From Rhynochetos jubatus (lineage: Eukaryota; Chordata; Aves; Eurypygiformes; Rhynochetidae), in NCBI GenBank assembly GCA_027574665.1, contig CM050650.1, positions 102,769,086 through 102,833,085 of the forward strand: a stretch of 64,000 nt of DNA. Direction: 5' to 3'. The notes beneath the pieces are model-generated. The model ran no database searches. It was not told the origin of the DNA and was given only the letters and a program-made list of their open reading frames with translations. A program made the position numbers and the translations under genes. This document shows, one piece after another, positions 1 through 10,941 of the stretch (position 1 is the first letter of the stretch; each line of letters starts with the position of its first letter).

Positions 1-1132
1 ACAAATGTTCTGCTACCTGATGTATTCCTCTTGGTGAATCATTGCTTCCATTCAATCCAATGACATTCTGAGATGTGATGAATTTTGCATAGTGCTTGTG
101 GAGCTTAGGATGTATACACTGCTAGCACATCTGTGGTGTGGATGCCTACTCTCTGCTCCTCTGCACCCTCTGGCATGCTCTGCTCCTGAAGCAGTCCAAT
201 AGCTGCCAGAGGGAGAGTATGTTCTCCTCCTAGCTTCCAGGGGTCCCTTTTGTTTTGCTTGTACACACAGGTTTGGAACACATATAAATATTATCAGTTA
301 AATGCAGTATAAAGGTATAGGAAGACTTTGACAATAGATTTGCACAATGCATATTGAACAGCTAGAAACTGCTTAAATTAATTGTACATCATAACAATTT
401 AACAGAACATTGAAAGACTATACTAACTTTAAAAAAATGTTATTATCAAACTAAAGGAATAAGATGCTGTCAGAAAGCTCTTGTGATAATTTTTGTGCCA
501 CATTAGATGAAAATTAAGTCCTATGCTTATGACAACAAATTTAGAGAGGTGAAGATTTTTTTGCATTTAATTTGACACCTCTAATAATATGTGATGTCAG
601 CCTGATAGAATCTGTGGCAGTGAGAACATAATTTAGTTTCTTTAACGCTGATGCAAAAAGAAGCTAAAGAAAGCGTAAAGAGAAGGAATTATTTGAAGGA
701 TAGAGAAAATTCATAGCAAAAATAGATGAAAAAATGAAATGTCTTATTCCATTTAAACTTGAAATAAGATCATAAGGACAAAACTCTTTCAACCTGATCC
801 ACCTAAGTTCAAATATCAAGAAATATTATATATTAAGAGCCAACAGATGTAACTGTTCTGATAGCTGATTTTTAAAAATAAATATTCTTCTAAGGAAGTA
901 AAGGACCCCATTGGCAATTTTTATCTTAACTTACAAAGTAAAAATTACATGACATTTTTCACATTGTAAGTCACTTCAGAGCACTGGAACAGTGACAGTA
1001 CTAGGAGAAGTTAAAAATAAACAAAGAAAGGGTAGGTTCCCTGTGCTGGAAATTAGAAAACAAAATATATGAAAACATCAACAGAATTTATTTGTCATAC
1101 CAGAAAATTTATGGAATCCATTCTGGTCTTTC
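1..1132. other. Unique AT-rich sequence, nothing recognised
   Basis: I see no repeat family, exon or RNA gene here. A slightly more GC-rich patch at about 130-260 with repeated CTCTGCTCC-like words is the only visible texture and has no assigned meaning. Confidence 0.5.
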
Positions 1133-1569
1133 ACTACTGCTTCCAGCTCTGGAGCTGTCCACATAAGAAGGATATCAACCAGTTGGAATAAGTCCAAAGG
1201 AGTGTCACAAAGATGATCAGAGGGCTGGAGCACCTCTTCTAGGAAGAAAAGCTGAGAGAATTGGGCTTGTTTAGGAAGGCTTTGGGGAGACCTTACAGCA
1301 GCCTTCCAATACCTGAAGGGGGACTTTTTAGTGGGTAGATTTACGCTAGTTATCAGGAAAAAAATCTTCACAGAGAGAGTAGTAAGGCACTGGAGCAGGT
1401 TGCCCAGAGAAGTTGTGGATAGCCCATCCCTGGAAGTGTTCAAGGCCAGGCTGGATGAGGCCTTGAGCAACCTGGTCTAGTGGAAGGTGTTCCTGCCCAA
1501 TGCAGGGGGATTGGAACTGGATGATCTTTAAGGTCCCTTCTAACTTAAACCATTCTATGATGATTCTTT
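1133..1569 (+). mobile_element. CR1 LINE, 5'-truncated 3' end
   Basis: The stretch reads as the last part of CR1 ORF2 followed by the 3' UTR. Recognisable landmarks in order are the CATAAGAAGGATATC block (1161), the GGGCTGGAGCACCTCTTC block (1221), TGAAGGGGGACTTTTTA (1313), the GCCAGGCTGGATGAGG block (1445), the CCTGGTCTAGTGGA stop region (1471) and the tail ending in ATTCTATGATGATTCTTT. The segment between the glycine-rich part and the last domain is shortened around 1330, so this copy has an internal deletion besides the 5' truncation. The frame is broken by stops (for example TAG at 1240). It is a dead copy. Confidence 0.93.
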
Positions 1570-2807
1570 GAGGAGACACAAATCCAATGTTTTGCAACAA
1601 ATCAGGAATTGCTCTAAATGATGCATTACCTTGGGAAAAGAAAAATATTATGATTTCTTTTTTTAGAACTCCAGAATGGTGACGGTGACTGTGATGGTTT
1701 CTAAGAACTCCTTGCATAAAATATTGAACTCTTGTTCAAACCCGAATTACCACGATTTACGTTTGTTAAACCTGAAATTAATAATTTTAAAGCCTTAGGT
1801 ATTTCCTTATTCACAGTAGTTCACAATACTTGCTAATTTTAGTTCACAATACTTGCTTATTTTATAAAGCAATGTACTAAACTGAACAAAAAAAAATAAT
1901 TACTACACTGTTGCATAGTTGTAGTAGTGCAAATCCATGGGATGAGCTATGTGCATGGATGGTAATGTAATGCTGAGTAGTAGGTGTTTGAAAGTATCAT
2001 CCTTGACAAATTGACTACCACAATGACCAATTGTGGTAAAAGAACACAATCTAATTGTTGTGTACATGCTCTTAACATTGTCAGAAATCTGGATATAGAT
2101 ACTATGAGCCAAAATATTTGGAACTGAGGAACAAGGTAAGACAATGTATAAAATACACTATCCAGGATGTGCAGATCTTCCAAAGGCACATGTAAAATCC
2201 TTCATACAGTAAGCTTTAATAATTAGATAAGAAACTTACCTATTAGTAATCCTTTTCCTAAATGTATTTCTGAGGAGTTTCTGCATTATCTGGAATTTAT
2301 TTTTTTTCTGAATCTTTGCTTCTGCAGTGTGATTTGTGCTTTGATAGAAGCCTATCTATCTATCACGTAGCAATCACTGCTGTCTTCTACACCCTGTGGA
2401 ACCGGGAGCTTTCAAATTTGTGACAACTGGTATTCTGAAACTGTTTCCCACATTATTTTATGATCTTCCTGAACTTCTTGCCTCTGTCTCTGAAGCATTT
2501 GTAGGTATCATATTTCAGAACAGATATAATCTCTACTGTAATCTAAAAACTCTTCTCTCATCTCATTTTTTTCTTAAATGCCTTATTTTTTTTAATGCAG
2601 ATAAACAAATGTGTATTAATAAATTACATATAATATTGTCTTTTAAACACTGAAATAAAGGGGAATCATCTCACTTCATGCATAATAAAAGGAGGAACAG
2701 TTTCAAATAAGAAGATCGGATTACAAAATACAGTACTAGGTAGGTAATTTTTTACAGGTAAAGAATTTAATGAGCATTTGGAAGCTTAAAAAAAGTAAGT
2801 GCTATTT
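1570..2807. other. Unique sequence, nothing recognised
   Basis: Apart from a short CTAT repeat at about 2351-2364, no repeat or exon was recognised. The small open frames here (such as 2396-2653) show no family resemblance and no codon character. Confidence 0.5.
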
Positions 2808-2970
2808 AAAAAAAAAACAAAACCAAACTAAAACAAAACAAAAACCCCACTCCCCTACCCCCCCCCCCCCCCCCCCCAAAAAAACAACCACAAAAAAACC
2901 CCAACAAACAAACAGGAAAAAAAAAAAAAAAAGAAAGAAAAACAACAAACAAACAAACTAACTAACTAAG
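2808..2970. repeat. A/C-rich low-complexity tract with C20 run
   Basis: A mixture of A runs, ACAAA units, a run of 20 C at 2858-2877, 16 A at 2917-2932 and AAAC/AACT units at 2941-2968. The open frame through it (2770-2961) is only lysine, proline, threonine and asparagine from the low complexity and is not a gene. The long C run is prone to polymerase slippage, so its length in the assembly may be inexact. Confidence 0.95.
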
Positions 2971-3698
2971 AAGAGTTTTATTAAGAAACAGCTGAGGTGA
3001 GATTCATTTCTAGATACTGGGGGGCAGTGTCAGTACCAGATTTCTGAACAAAATGGATCAAGGACCAAAAATATGCTACAAAAATGTGTTACAAAGGATG
3101 TTGGAAAAACAGGTCAAAATATTTTTGGATCAAATAAACAACAAAATCAGTATCCTGTCTTGAACAACTAAAAGTTTCTAATCAATAAGAAAGTATATTC
3201 AATGAGAACCAACTTGAGTCTTTAATAAACCTGGTTTTTTATGTATAGTACAAAGGGATAAACTATAGCCCATATGAGCTTGAAGAACTTAAAATGAACT
3301 TAATATTCTCCACTTTCAACAAAATATCACTTTAAGGAATTTGAAAAATAAAATGTTATGTTATTTAGGTCACATTTGATAATAAAAAAATGAACAATTA
3401 GGGAGGTCAGTTTCACAGACCTTTCTCAGATGAAAAAGTCCTAGCTGTGAAACTTACACCTTAAGCCATGAGAATTCATTAAGATTTTGGAGTACAGTGC
3501 ATGTAAAAATACACTGTCATTTCTTTATTTGGATTCCAGGGATATATAGGAAGACAATTTTGGTTTTATCCACTCAGGTACTACAGCAGATGAAAATATC
3601 TCTTTGGTTGGCAGGTGTAAAACAGGAAGCCATGATAATTAACGTTGACAGCAAAAGCAGGTAAATGTTGTGATTTAAGAGGGAGATATAGCCTTAGA
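2971..3698. other. Unique sequence, nothing recognised
   Basis: AT-rich sequence with no repeat or exon that I can name. Confidence 0.5.
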
Positions 3699-4110
3699 AA
3701 TCATGGACAAAACATCTCTGGAAGGAATAGAATATTTCAAAAGTTCAGCTAGACCATCCTTTAATTTTCCAGTAGGATTGACCATACTTACATGATCCCA
3801 GACAAATACTTGTCTAAACTGTTATTAAAAGCCTCAAATAATGGAAACTACTGGTTTTATTATCCCTATTAGTAAGAAATTGCTTTGTCTTCTTCCTTTT
3901 CCTTCTGTTCACAGTGGACATGAAAACAGGTTAGTTGTTTTCTCTTTATAGCTACCTTTTCTATGACTCTTCCCCAGCCAGACTTTCAGCAGAATAAACA
4001 ATGCTTCACTCTTGCCCTGTAAATCCTGTTTTCCAAAAGTGTTTTTCTCACCACTTTTCCTGTTTTCCTCACCATTATCTTAATGCAGTGGCTAAAATAA
4101 GAGACCTTCA
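3699..4110 (-). mobile_element. Ancient amniote-type CR1, 3' region
   Basis: Read on the plus strand the sequence follows the complement of the 3' end of old CR1/L3-like elements known from crocodilians and turtles: an ATCATGGA-like tail near 3699, an ACTTGTCTAAACTGTTATTAAAAGCCTC block near 3808-3836, a TTCACAGTGGACATGAAAACAGG block near 3909, and a TTTTCCTCACCATTATCTT block near 4063. It has no avian ATTCTATGA tail. Divergence is heavy, so the ends are approximate. It is older than the LTR that lies just to its right. Confidence 0.65.
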
Positions 4111-4188
4111 GTCTGTTTATTTCCATTTTGTGAAAATTATATACTTGTATATTCATTCTAGTGCATATATGTCGTGTTTTAGCACTGT

Positions 4189-4841
4189 CCAGCAATTAAG
4201 CACCACTAGACGTTCTACCACTCCACCCCCCACCCCACTCCCACTGAGGAAGGGTCAGAGGAAAAATGAGGAAGGCTCATAAAAGTTGAGATAAGAACTA
4301 TTTAATTATATAAATGAAACCTACGGAGTTACTAACAATACTATTGCTAATAAGTATTTAAAAGAACAGAAAAATAGAACAAATGATACAGGAACTCACC
4401 ACCCGTGGACGGACAGAGACAGATTCCAGGACAGCAAAAAAAAAGTCCCAAACTCTGAGCCCAAGAAGCGGAGGGAGGAATATCCCCTCCCTGAGCCCAG
4501 GAGCGGAGAGCAGGGGGAAAGAAAAACTTTCAACAGCCCCCTTCCCAGATCCGTTTCCCTGATAAAAGATGTTACTTCTCTGCTAAACACCCACCACGAG
4601 GTCCGGACAAAGACCATGCTGCTGAGTGAAAAAAAAAAAGTTCGCTGACAGCAAAATAAAATGCAGTGATGCAGGAACCTTCAAGCTGCCCCCCCAAAAT
4701 GCCTTCTGTGTCGCCTTGCAAAGTACCCCCACCACCGCGTCCCAGCCATCTCCCATTGCCGGTGGCTATGGAGGTAACAGTGACCACTCAGCTTGATGTA
4801 TTATGGAATAAAACAAAATCTTATAGACTGGAACCAGCACA
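4189..4841 (-). mobile_element. Endogenous-retrovirus LTR, minus strand
   Basis: The right end GAACCAGCACA is the complement of the LTR start TGTGCTGG, and the left end has CAGCAATTAAGCACCAC, the complement of the LTR's 3' segment GTGGTGCTTAATTGCTG. The interior has the same order as the better LTR at 55910-56649: a CCACCCC-rich part, a GAGATAAGAACTATTTAATTA part, and a more GC-rich centre with TGAGCCCAAGAAGC. The outermost left bases (complement of GGTTAAACCACAACA) are missing and the promoter-proximal part near the right end is shortened. No internal retroviral genes flank it, so it is a solo LTR remnant. Confidence 0.82.
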
Positions 4842-6711
4842 ACAGCCTATAATACCATTGCAACAACATATTATACACTGTCACTCAGTTAATAGTCCCA
4901 GAACCCCACGTGGTCCCACCCTTTTTAGCAAAACGATTTTGCTACTGATTTCAGTTTATTATAAATGGCTTCCTCAAGCCTGCTAGAAGCACATCTGTTT
5001 CATCATGACTGAGCTTCCATCAACTAATTGTCTGATTGTAATCAGCTAAGATTATCTGAATATTGACTGTCCTCCTCTAGTGGTGTTAGGTTTACAGTAG
5101 TGGAGGATAGAGCTGAACTGAGTGTCTTGCTGTGCAAGGTACAGTTACTAGTACACTCTGAGCTCACCCAAGGAAGAAAAAAAAACTTAAACAGAACAGT
5201 CAACTTTCAAAATGTCCTTCAATAACCATGTACCTGATTTTAATTCATCTTGATACAATTCTCTTTTTACCAGTACTGAGCAAGATGGCCATTATATTTA
5301 CAGCCAAAGAACAGATGTTACTGTTCAGTAATAATTTGTCACAAAAATGAAACAAATTCCGAAGATTGTGTTCAATTTCCCACCACATAACCATATTCTC
5401 TTAACAATCCTATTTCATGTATCTTCTATTTCCTTCGATGGAGAAAAATAAATAAATGAAAATAAACAACAATGTAAAGAAGTTGGGATGTTTAAATTCC
5501 TTTTTCTCTTGCCTTTCTCTCCAGTTTTATCCTATGAGTAAGTAAATAGTAAAGTGCTCTCTCTGCTGTACTCAAGATGATTTTTTTCTTTTAAATAGAT
5601 TCAGGATTCTCAGGGATTAAGAGAAGTAAGCAAGAAATATAGCAACAATTAAAATTATACAACTTTGGATCAAGAATCATCAACCTCTTAGGATGCCCAT
5701 TACAATAAGGAAAAAGTCAGAGGATGTGGTAGAAAAATTAAATATTATATTGTCTAGAATAAAACCCCTATGCAAAATAAAAGAAAATATAATATCAGAA
5801 ACAACCTTTCACTACTGAAAAGATAGTTTAGATAGCTTAGATGACCCCATCCATGACTAGGCAGGGATAACGAGACAAGGATCAATTCAAAAGGATTATA
5901 AAATGTTTTTGTTGTTGTTCTCTTTCTGGTGAGCTCTGACATCCAACGTTTGTTTCAGTCAAGTTGTCAACTTCTTGATTTGCAATGAACACCAAACAAT
6001 TCTTAGCAGACTGTCATATTTTGCTTAAACTAAGGCCCCTTGTAACATGGCTGTAGAATTTTCTGCCTTACACTGTAGTATCTCAAATATTTCTTCAGTC
6101 AATTAGATTTCTTCTCCTCCTAGAGGGAGTTCTTCCTGGCCCAGGCTACTTAAGAAACATCACAGAGCTGGATATTAAACAGAGGAAATACACAATCCAT
6201 TCCACACCAGAAAGCTGAGAAACATTTTTAATAGTAATGCTCTTATTTCAGAAGCACTGGTTGGGATGGTATTTTGAACCTATTACTAGTCTGAGACTAC
6301 TTGTTGTCTGTCCTGAGCTTTAGACCAATCTATGCTGTAGCATTATCTTGTACTTCTTCAACAAATAAATAGGATGCACTTGAAGTTACTTAGAGGACTG
6401 TGTAAGGCTGGAGGTAGTCTTGATGGAGGTGTATTAGTGTACAGAATAAAAACCATGTAATATGTTGTTTAAATATATGAAATCGACCTGCTAATAACAT
6501 TTATGTAAATAAGGAATTCAAATATTTATTTCAGATAAATTTCAGTAACAAAGTACTTATAGAAATTACTGGTGTAGGTTTATGTCCTGTGTTATATAGA
6601 AGGTCATAGAGACGGTGATGAGGTAATAAAAAGACCTCTTTATAAAGTTTTTTAATACATCACTGAAGCATAGACATTTCATAAGTATGGGGAAGATGAC
6701 AGTAAGTCAAC
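4842..6711. other. Unique sequence, nothing recognised
   Basis: No repeat family, exon or RNA gene was identified. Small open frames at 4666-4986 and 5754-5942 have no recognisable similarity; the first partly lies inside the neighbouring LTR. Confidence 0.5.
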
Positions 6712-7700
6712 ATATTGTAGAATCATGGAAATATAGATCCCTCAAGAGACTTTCTTGTTCATCTTCATTTTTCAAGCTATGTTCAATAGACTCCTGACCC
6801 CTTTCACAGATATGTCTCTCCAAAGCTTCACTGAAAGATATTTTACAACTTCTGTATAAGTAAAGTATTCTAGGGCATTACTGTCTTTGAAATTAAAATA
6901 TTTTACATGACACCTAAATCACTCTTTCTGAAAATTTAAATGAAAAAGTATTTTTTGTCACTCCTCCTGGGCTTTCAAATTTATTTTACAACTTTCTTAA
7001 AGCATTTTGCCCCAAAGTGGTTGTCAAATACTCCTGAAGGCTTTTTCAGTATTAACTGAGTAGAATAATTATCTCATGCCTTATTTATCACATTCTGCTA
7101 ATACATTTTAGAATATTATCTACCTTTTTTACTAACATCACATTCCCAAAGTACTTCTGAATTCTCGTGCTGTTTTCCTTCACAAGGAGGGCTGTACCAA
7201 GGCTATAGAAGCGCACTGTGTATTCCATCATCCAAGTCATTAATGAAATTATTGAACTGTACTCAGGGAAAGTCCCAGTGGGACCTTGCTTAAAATACCC
7301 TTGCAGTTTGACATTGAGTTATTGATAAGTAGTCTTTAGTAAAGTTTTAAATTTATTTCTAATTCTTTCTGGATCATGACTTCTTAGTTTGCTCTTGAGA
7401 ATAAGAGAACAGTTTGTCTCAAAAGCTGTGTCAAGACATAACACATAAAATGTTTCCTTCTCATTCACAAGGCTGGCTGTTGTCAGCTAGAGAAATTAGA
7501 TTGGTATGATATAATACATTCTCTACATATCCTTTATGGATTTTTCTTATGTAATTGTTCTAAATTCATTATTTAAGAACTTTTTCAAGTAGCTTTCCTC
7601 ATCCTGAAAATAACCTACTAATTTATACTTTCTTGGGACACCTGTTTTTTTCCTTAGAATTGTCCTACATTGTATGACCTTGTACATTCTGCCTGCATTT
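6712..7700 (-). mobile_element. Ancient amniote-type CR1, about 1 kb
   Basis: The plus strand follows the complement of an old CR1/L3-like element for nearly 1 kb. Landmarks in order: GTAGAATCATGGAAATATAG tail (about 6718), a TTTTGCCCCAAAGTGG block (about 7003, from ORF2), CATTCTGCTAATACATTTTAGAAT (about 7090), a CATCATCCAAGTCATTAATGAAATTATTGAAC block (about 7227-7257, complement of the FxxFINDLDDA-type region), GTTTGCTCTTGAGAA (7388), AAAAGCTGTGTCAAGACAT (7420) and AGAAATTAGATTGGTATGATAT (7493). A piece around 7150-7200 is missing compared with the family. The frame is fully decayed. The solo LTR at 7770 lies about 70 bp beyond its right end. Confidence 0.78.
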
Positions 7701-7769
7701 TCAGAAATCACTAATCGATACAATTGTTTAAGCTAATTCTTTCAGAACTTTAAAATTAATTTAAACAAG

Positions 7770-8536
7770 TGTGCTGGTTTTAGTCAGAACAGAGTTAATT
7801 TTCTTCAGAGTAGCTGGTGTGAGGCTATATTTTGGTTTTGCCCTGAGAAGAGTAGTGATAACACTGGTATTTTTTAATTGTTGCTGAGGAGATTTTCTAC
7901 CAGTTTAAGGACTTTTTCAGCTTTTGATACTGCAGCTGTGTTCCCAACGTTCTCCTTAGAACCAGTGGGGTGGGAGGGAACACAGTCCAGACAGCTAACC
8001 CAAACTAGCCAAAGGAGTATTTCATTCCATTAAACGTCATGTTCGGTATATACGTCGGGGGTTGTTCATTCGTTTGTTCATTCTTCAATTGTTTGTTAGT
8101 TGTTGGGTCAATTGACTTTTTTGTTTGCTCTCTCCCTCATGGAGCTTGCTCTGACTCTGGAGTGATCTCTCTCTTGGGCTTTCTTTCTCATACTCTGCTG
8201 CGATTGCTCTTGGACTCTGAATCTCTAGCTTTCTTGCTCTGATTCTTGCTACATGGGACCTGGCTGTGTGTTGGTTGGCAAGTGGTGAGCAACTGTATGA
8301 TTTTTTTTTATTTTCCATTATTTTCATTACTTGGTATTATTGTCAGTACTATTAGCATTGTTAGTATTTTTAGTATCACTATTTTATTTATTTATATTCC
8401 ATTATTAAATTGTCCTTATCTCAATCCATGAACTTCCTTCGCTTTTCCTCCAATTCTTCTCCTCCACTGGAGGACGGGGGGAGGTGAGTGAGTGACTGTG
8501 TAGTATTTAATTTCTTCCTGGGGTTAAACCACAATA
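7770..8536 (+). mobile_element. Solo LTR of an endogenous retrovirus (type A)
   Basis: It begins TGTGCTGGTTTTAGT with the GAGTTAATTTTCTTC block typical of this avian LTR group and ends GGGGTTAAACCACAATA, where a decayed CA terminus is expected. The 5' flank ACAAG (7765-7769) and 3' flank ACTAG (8537-8541) look like a 5-bp target duplication with one mismatch. The middle carries the type-A features: a CTCTGACTCTGGAG-like segment, GGTTGGCAAGTGGTGAGC, a T-rich TTAGTATT part and CCACTGGAGGACGGGGGGAGGTG near the end. No gag, pol or env remains, so the locus is a solo LTR. Small open frames on either strand are incidental. Confidence 0.88.
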
Positions 8537-8590
8537 ACTAGTCATCCTGACAGACTGTTTAGATTAAGAAAGCATTTTAAAATTTATTAT

Positions 8591-9135
8591 TGTGCTGGTT
8601 TTCTTCATAGTATCTGGTACAGAACTGTGTTTTGGATTTGTGATGAAAACAGTGTTGATGACACAGGGAGGTTTTTGTTACTGCTGAACCGTGCTTACAC
8701 AGAGTCAAGGCCTTTTCTGCTCCTCACACTACCCCACCAGAGAGTAGACTGGAGGTACACAAGAAGTTGTGAGGGGCCCTAGCTGGGACAGCTGACCTCA
8801 ACTGATCCAAGGGTTATCCCATACCATATGATTTCATGCTCAGCATATAAAGATGGGGGAAGATGATAGAAGGAGAGACGTTCAGAGTGATGGCATTTGT
8901 CTTCCCACATAACTGTTATGCGTTAGGGAGCCCTGCTTTCCTGGAGATGGAAAAACACCTGCCTACCAATGGGAAGCAGTGAATAAATTCCATGTTATGC
9001 TTTGCTTGTGTGCATGTATTTTACTTTACTTATTAAACTGTCTCAACTCATGAGTTTTCTCAATTTTACCCTTCCGATTGTCTCTCCCACCCCATCATGG
9101 GATGCTTACTTGCCAGCTGGGATTACACCACAACA
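8591..9135 (+). mobile_element. Solo LTR of an endogenous retrovirus (type B)
   Basis: It starts TGTGCTGGTTTTCTTCATAG (the usual GGCTGGGATAGAGTTAATTTT part is lost) and ends GGGATTACACCACAACA. Flanks ATTAT (8586-8590) and ATTAG (9136-9140) match at four of five bases, as for an old 5-bp target duplication. Inside are AAAACAGTGTTGATGACACAGGG, GGGACAGCTGACCTCAACTG, CATATGATTTCATGCTCAGCATATAAAG (TATA box), CCTGCTTTCCTGGAGATGG and an ATTAAA polyadenylation-like signal at about 9032. It belongs to another subfamily than the LTR 54 bp upstream. Confidence 0.9.
8846..8851 (+). promoter_or_regulatory. TATA box of the type B LTR
   Basis: TATAAA lies at the usual place in the U3 part of this LTR, after GCTCAGCA. 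The call rests on its position in the family; whether it still drives transcription cannot be seen. Confidence 0.6.
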
Positions 9136-9829
9136 ATTAGTTTCCTCTTTGGGCCAGTGTTTCTATTTATTTTTTGTTCTTTTATATCCAACCATGTTAT
9201 CTAACAGACATTATTGCTTTAATCTTACCTATATCATGAATCATTAGTTCACCTTTCTCATTAAGCATTGGATCTATGTTTTCTCTTTATCCTTCTTTGT
9301 AATGATTTATGGGAGCTTTAATTACAACTATCTATGTTCCTGATTTGACTTAAGTAGTCACATAACTCAGGTCTTATGTAGTTATATAACTAAACCAAGA
9401 CTGGAGCCTGCTCAATATGTTCTATGTTGTGCAGTCAGGACTGAAGCTGAGCCAGCTCCTTAAGTTTGTTTGTTCTTTTGAACAATGTCTTGTACTTTCT
9501 TGGCTGATGATCCACTCCCTTTGTCCTTCTTCCAAGCATATTACTTCATGGATTAGAGTCATCTGGAGTCTATTATATTATTATTATGCAAGTTGTTTGA
9601 AAGTACAACCTTTAAAAAGGTATTTAAGTTAAAACCACAATGATGTAATAATTTTAACTGAAAATACAAGCTGATCAAGGAATTTCCAATATAATATTAC
9701 AAATATTACAATCCTCTAAACAGATTCCAGTCTATACCGCTATTACAAAATTAGTAAGATTGAGGTTTTGATTTATAATAATGGCTAATTCTGGTAAAAT
9801 TCTAATAAATTGTAAAAAAACCCACTACT
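9136..9829. other. Unique sequence, nothing recognised
   Basis: AT-rich; no repeat or exon recognised. A small open frame at 9417-9632 has no family resemblance. Confidence 0.5.
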
Positions 9830-9999
9830 AGTGGCAAGGACATGAGAAGAGAAACACCAAGGCCATTTCTTCCTTTGGCTCATTAGGATTTCTATACATC
9901 ATTTATGGTTAACCCAGCGGGCTGAACCTGATCCCAGACTTCGAAATCAATGACATTAAAGCCACAGACCTTCTTGCATGGTCTATCACTGAGCCAATA
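9830..9999. repeat. 170-bp direct repeat, copy 1 (unidentified)
   Basis: This block recurs at 10772-10941 in the same orientation. Aligned by hand the two are both 170 bp with no gap and 26 mismatches, about 85% identity. It opens AGTGGCAAGGACATGAGAAG and closes TGAGCCAATA. I do not recognise it as CR1, LTR or any DNA transposon. The minus strand has one frame open across the half nearer 9999 in both copies (residues such as PCKKV, DFEVW, GLTIND are shared), but the plus strand is also partly open, so coding origin is unproven. Confidence 0.88.
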
Positions 10000-10771
10000 A
10001 CAATCTTCCAGTTAGAGGTTGACCCTGCTTTAGTAATATTTCCAGTAAAGATGGCATAATGCTATACTGCAAGAAGGATTTGGTCTTGGAAACCAATTTG
10101 CAATACACTGTGGAATAGTAGTGTTCACCAAATCCTATAATGTTTGGACTAATTGCCTAAGTTGTATTTCAAACCAATTGTCTTCTACACAATGATTATT
10201 TAGAGAATGGTAGTTAGTATTTTTAACACTTTTTGTTTCATTTTCAGTTACACCTCAGGCAGTTTATTGTTACTTCATCATATAATAACTTGTTAGCATT
10301 TTCTATTTCCAGTGTGTTGTAAATGATGGTATTAACTGAATATTAAGCCGATAATGCATTATGCATTGTATCCTGCCAACTGGGAACAGTATAATTTGCA
10401 TATGTATATTCTTTTTAATAACTAGGAAATGTGTACAAGTGAAAATGGGATTGACAACATTGTCGTTTTAAATGAAATAAATTAAGTAAATGTAGAGTGG
10501 TTTACAGTTAGCATGTCTGAATGGCTTTTCAGTGGGCACTGGAAAAAATCTCTGTGATAGCTGTTTCATCTTTTTTCTTTGCTTGATTCTAATTGTTACT
10601 GATATTTTATCTGTTGCAGTATAGTAACAAACACAAAAGTTATCTAAATTTAAATTGTGTATCTTTCATTATTCTGCAGTCACTATAAGCACACATATAA
10701 CTTGATGGCCATAAACTTGTGTGGAAATTTTACAGATTTTTTTTCTTTTTTTTTTCTAAAGACAATCTAAA
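10000..10771. other. Spacer between the 170-bp repeats
   Basis: Unique AT-rich sequence. It contains a perfect octamer ATTTGCAT (10394-10401), a GCATTATGCATT motif near 10356 and a T-rich tract at 10736-10756 just before the second repeat copy. I see no exon or named repeat. The stretch 10230-10530 looks like a possible conserved non-coding element, by texture only. Confidence 0.45.
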
Positions 10772-10941
10772 AGTGGTGAGGACATGAGAAGAAAAACACC
10801 AAAACCATCTCTTCCTTTCCCTTATTACAATTTCTTAACATCATTTATGGTTAAACCTGTGGGCTGAACCTGTTCCCAGACTTCAAAATCAAGGACATTA
10901 AAGCCATATACTTTCTTGCATGGTGTATTGTTGAGCCAATA
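10772..10941. repeat. 170-bp direct repeat, copy 2 (unidentified)
   Basis: Second copy of the block at 9830-9999, same strand, start to start 942 bp apart. Its minus-strand frame over the conserved half is open slightly further than in copy 1, where a stop (TAG) replaces an AAG codon. Differences between the copies in that frame are five silent and seven mostly mild changes by my count, which leans towards an old coding ancestor but is too few to decide. Confidence 0.88.

Noticed and set aside
2770-2961. Open frame rich in K, P, T, N
   Set aside because: Translation of a simple A/C-rich tract.
8039-8431. Overlapping hydrophobic small frames suggestive of membrane peptides
   Set aside because: They are T-rich LTR sequence read in frame.
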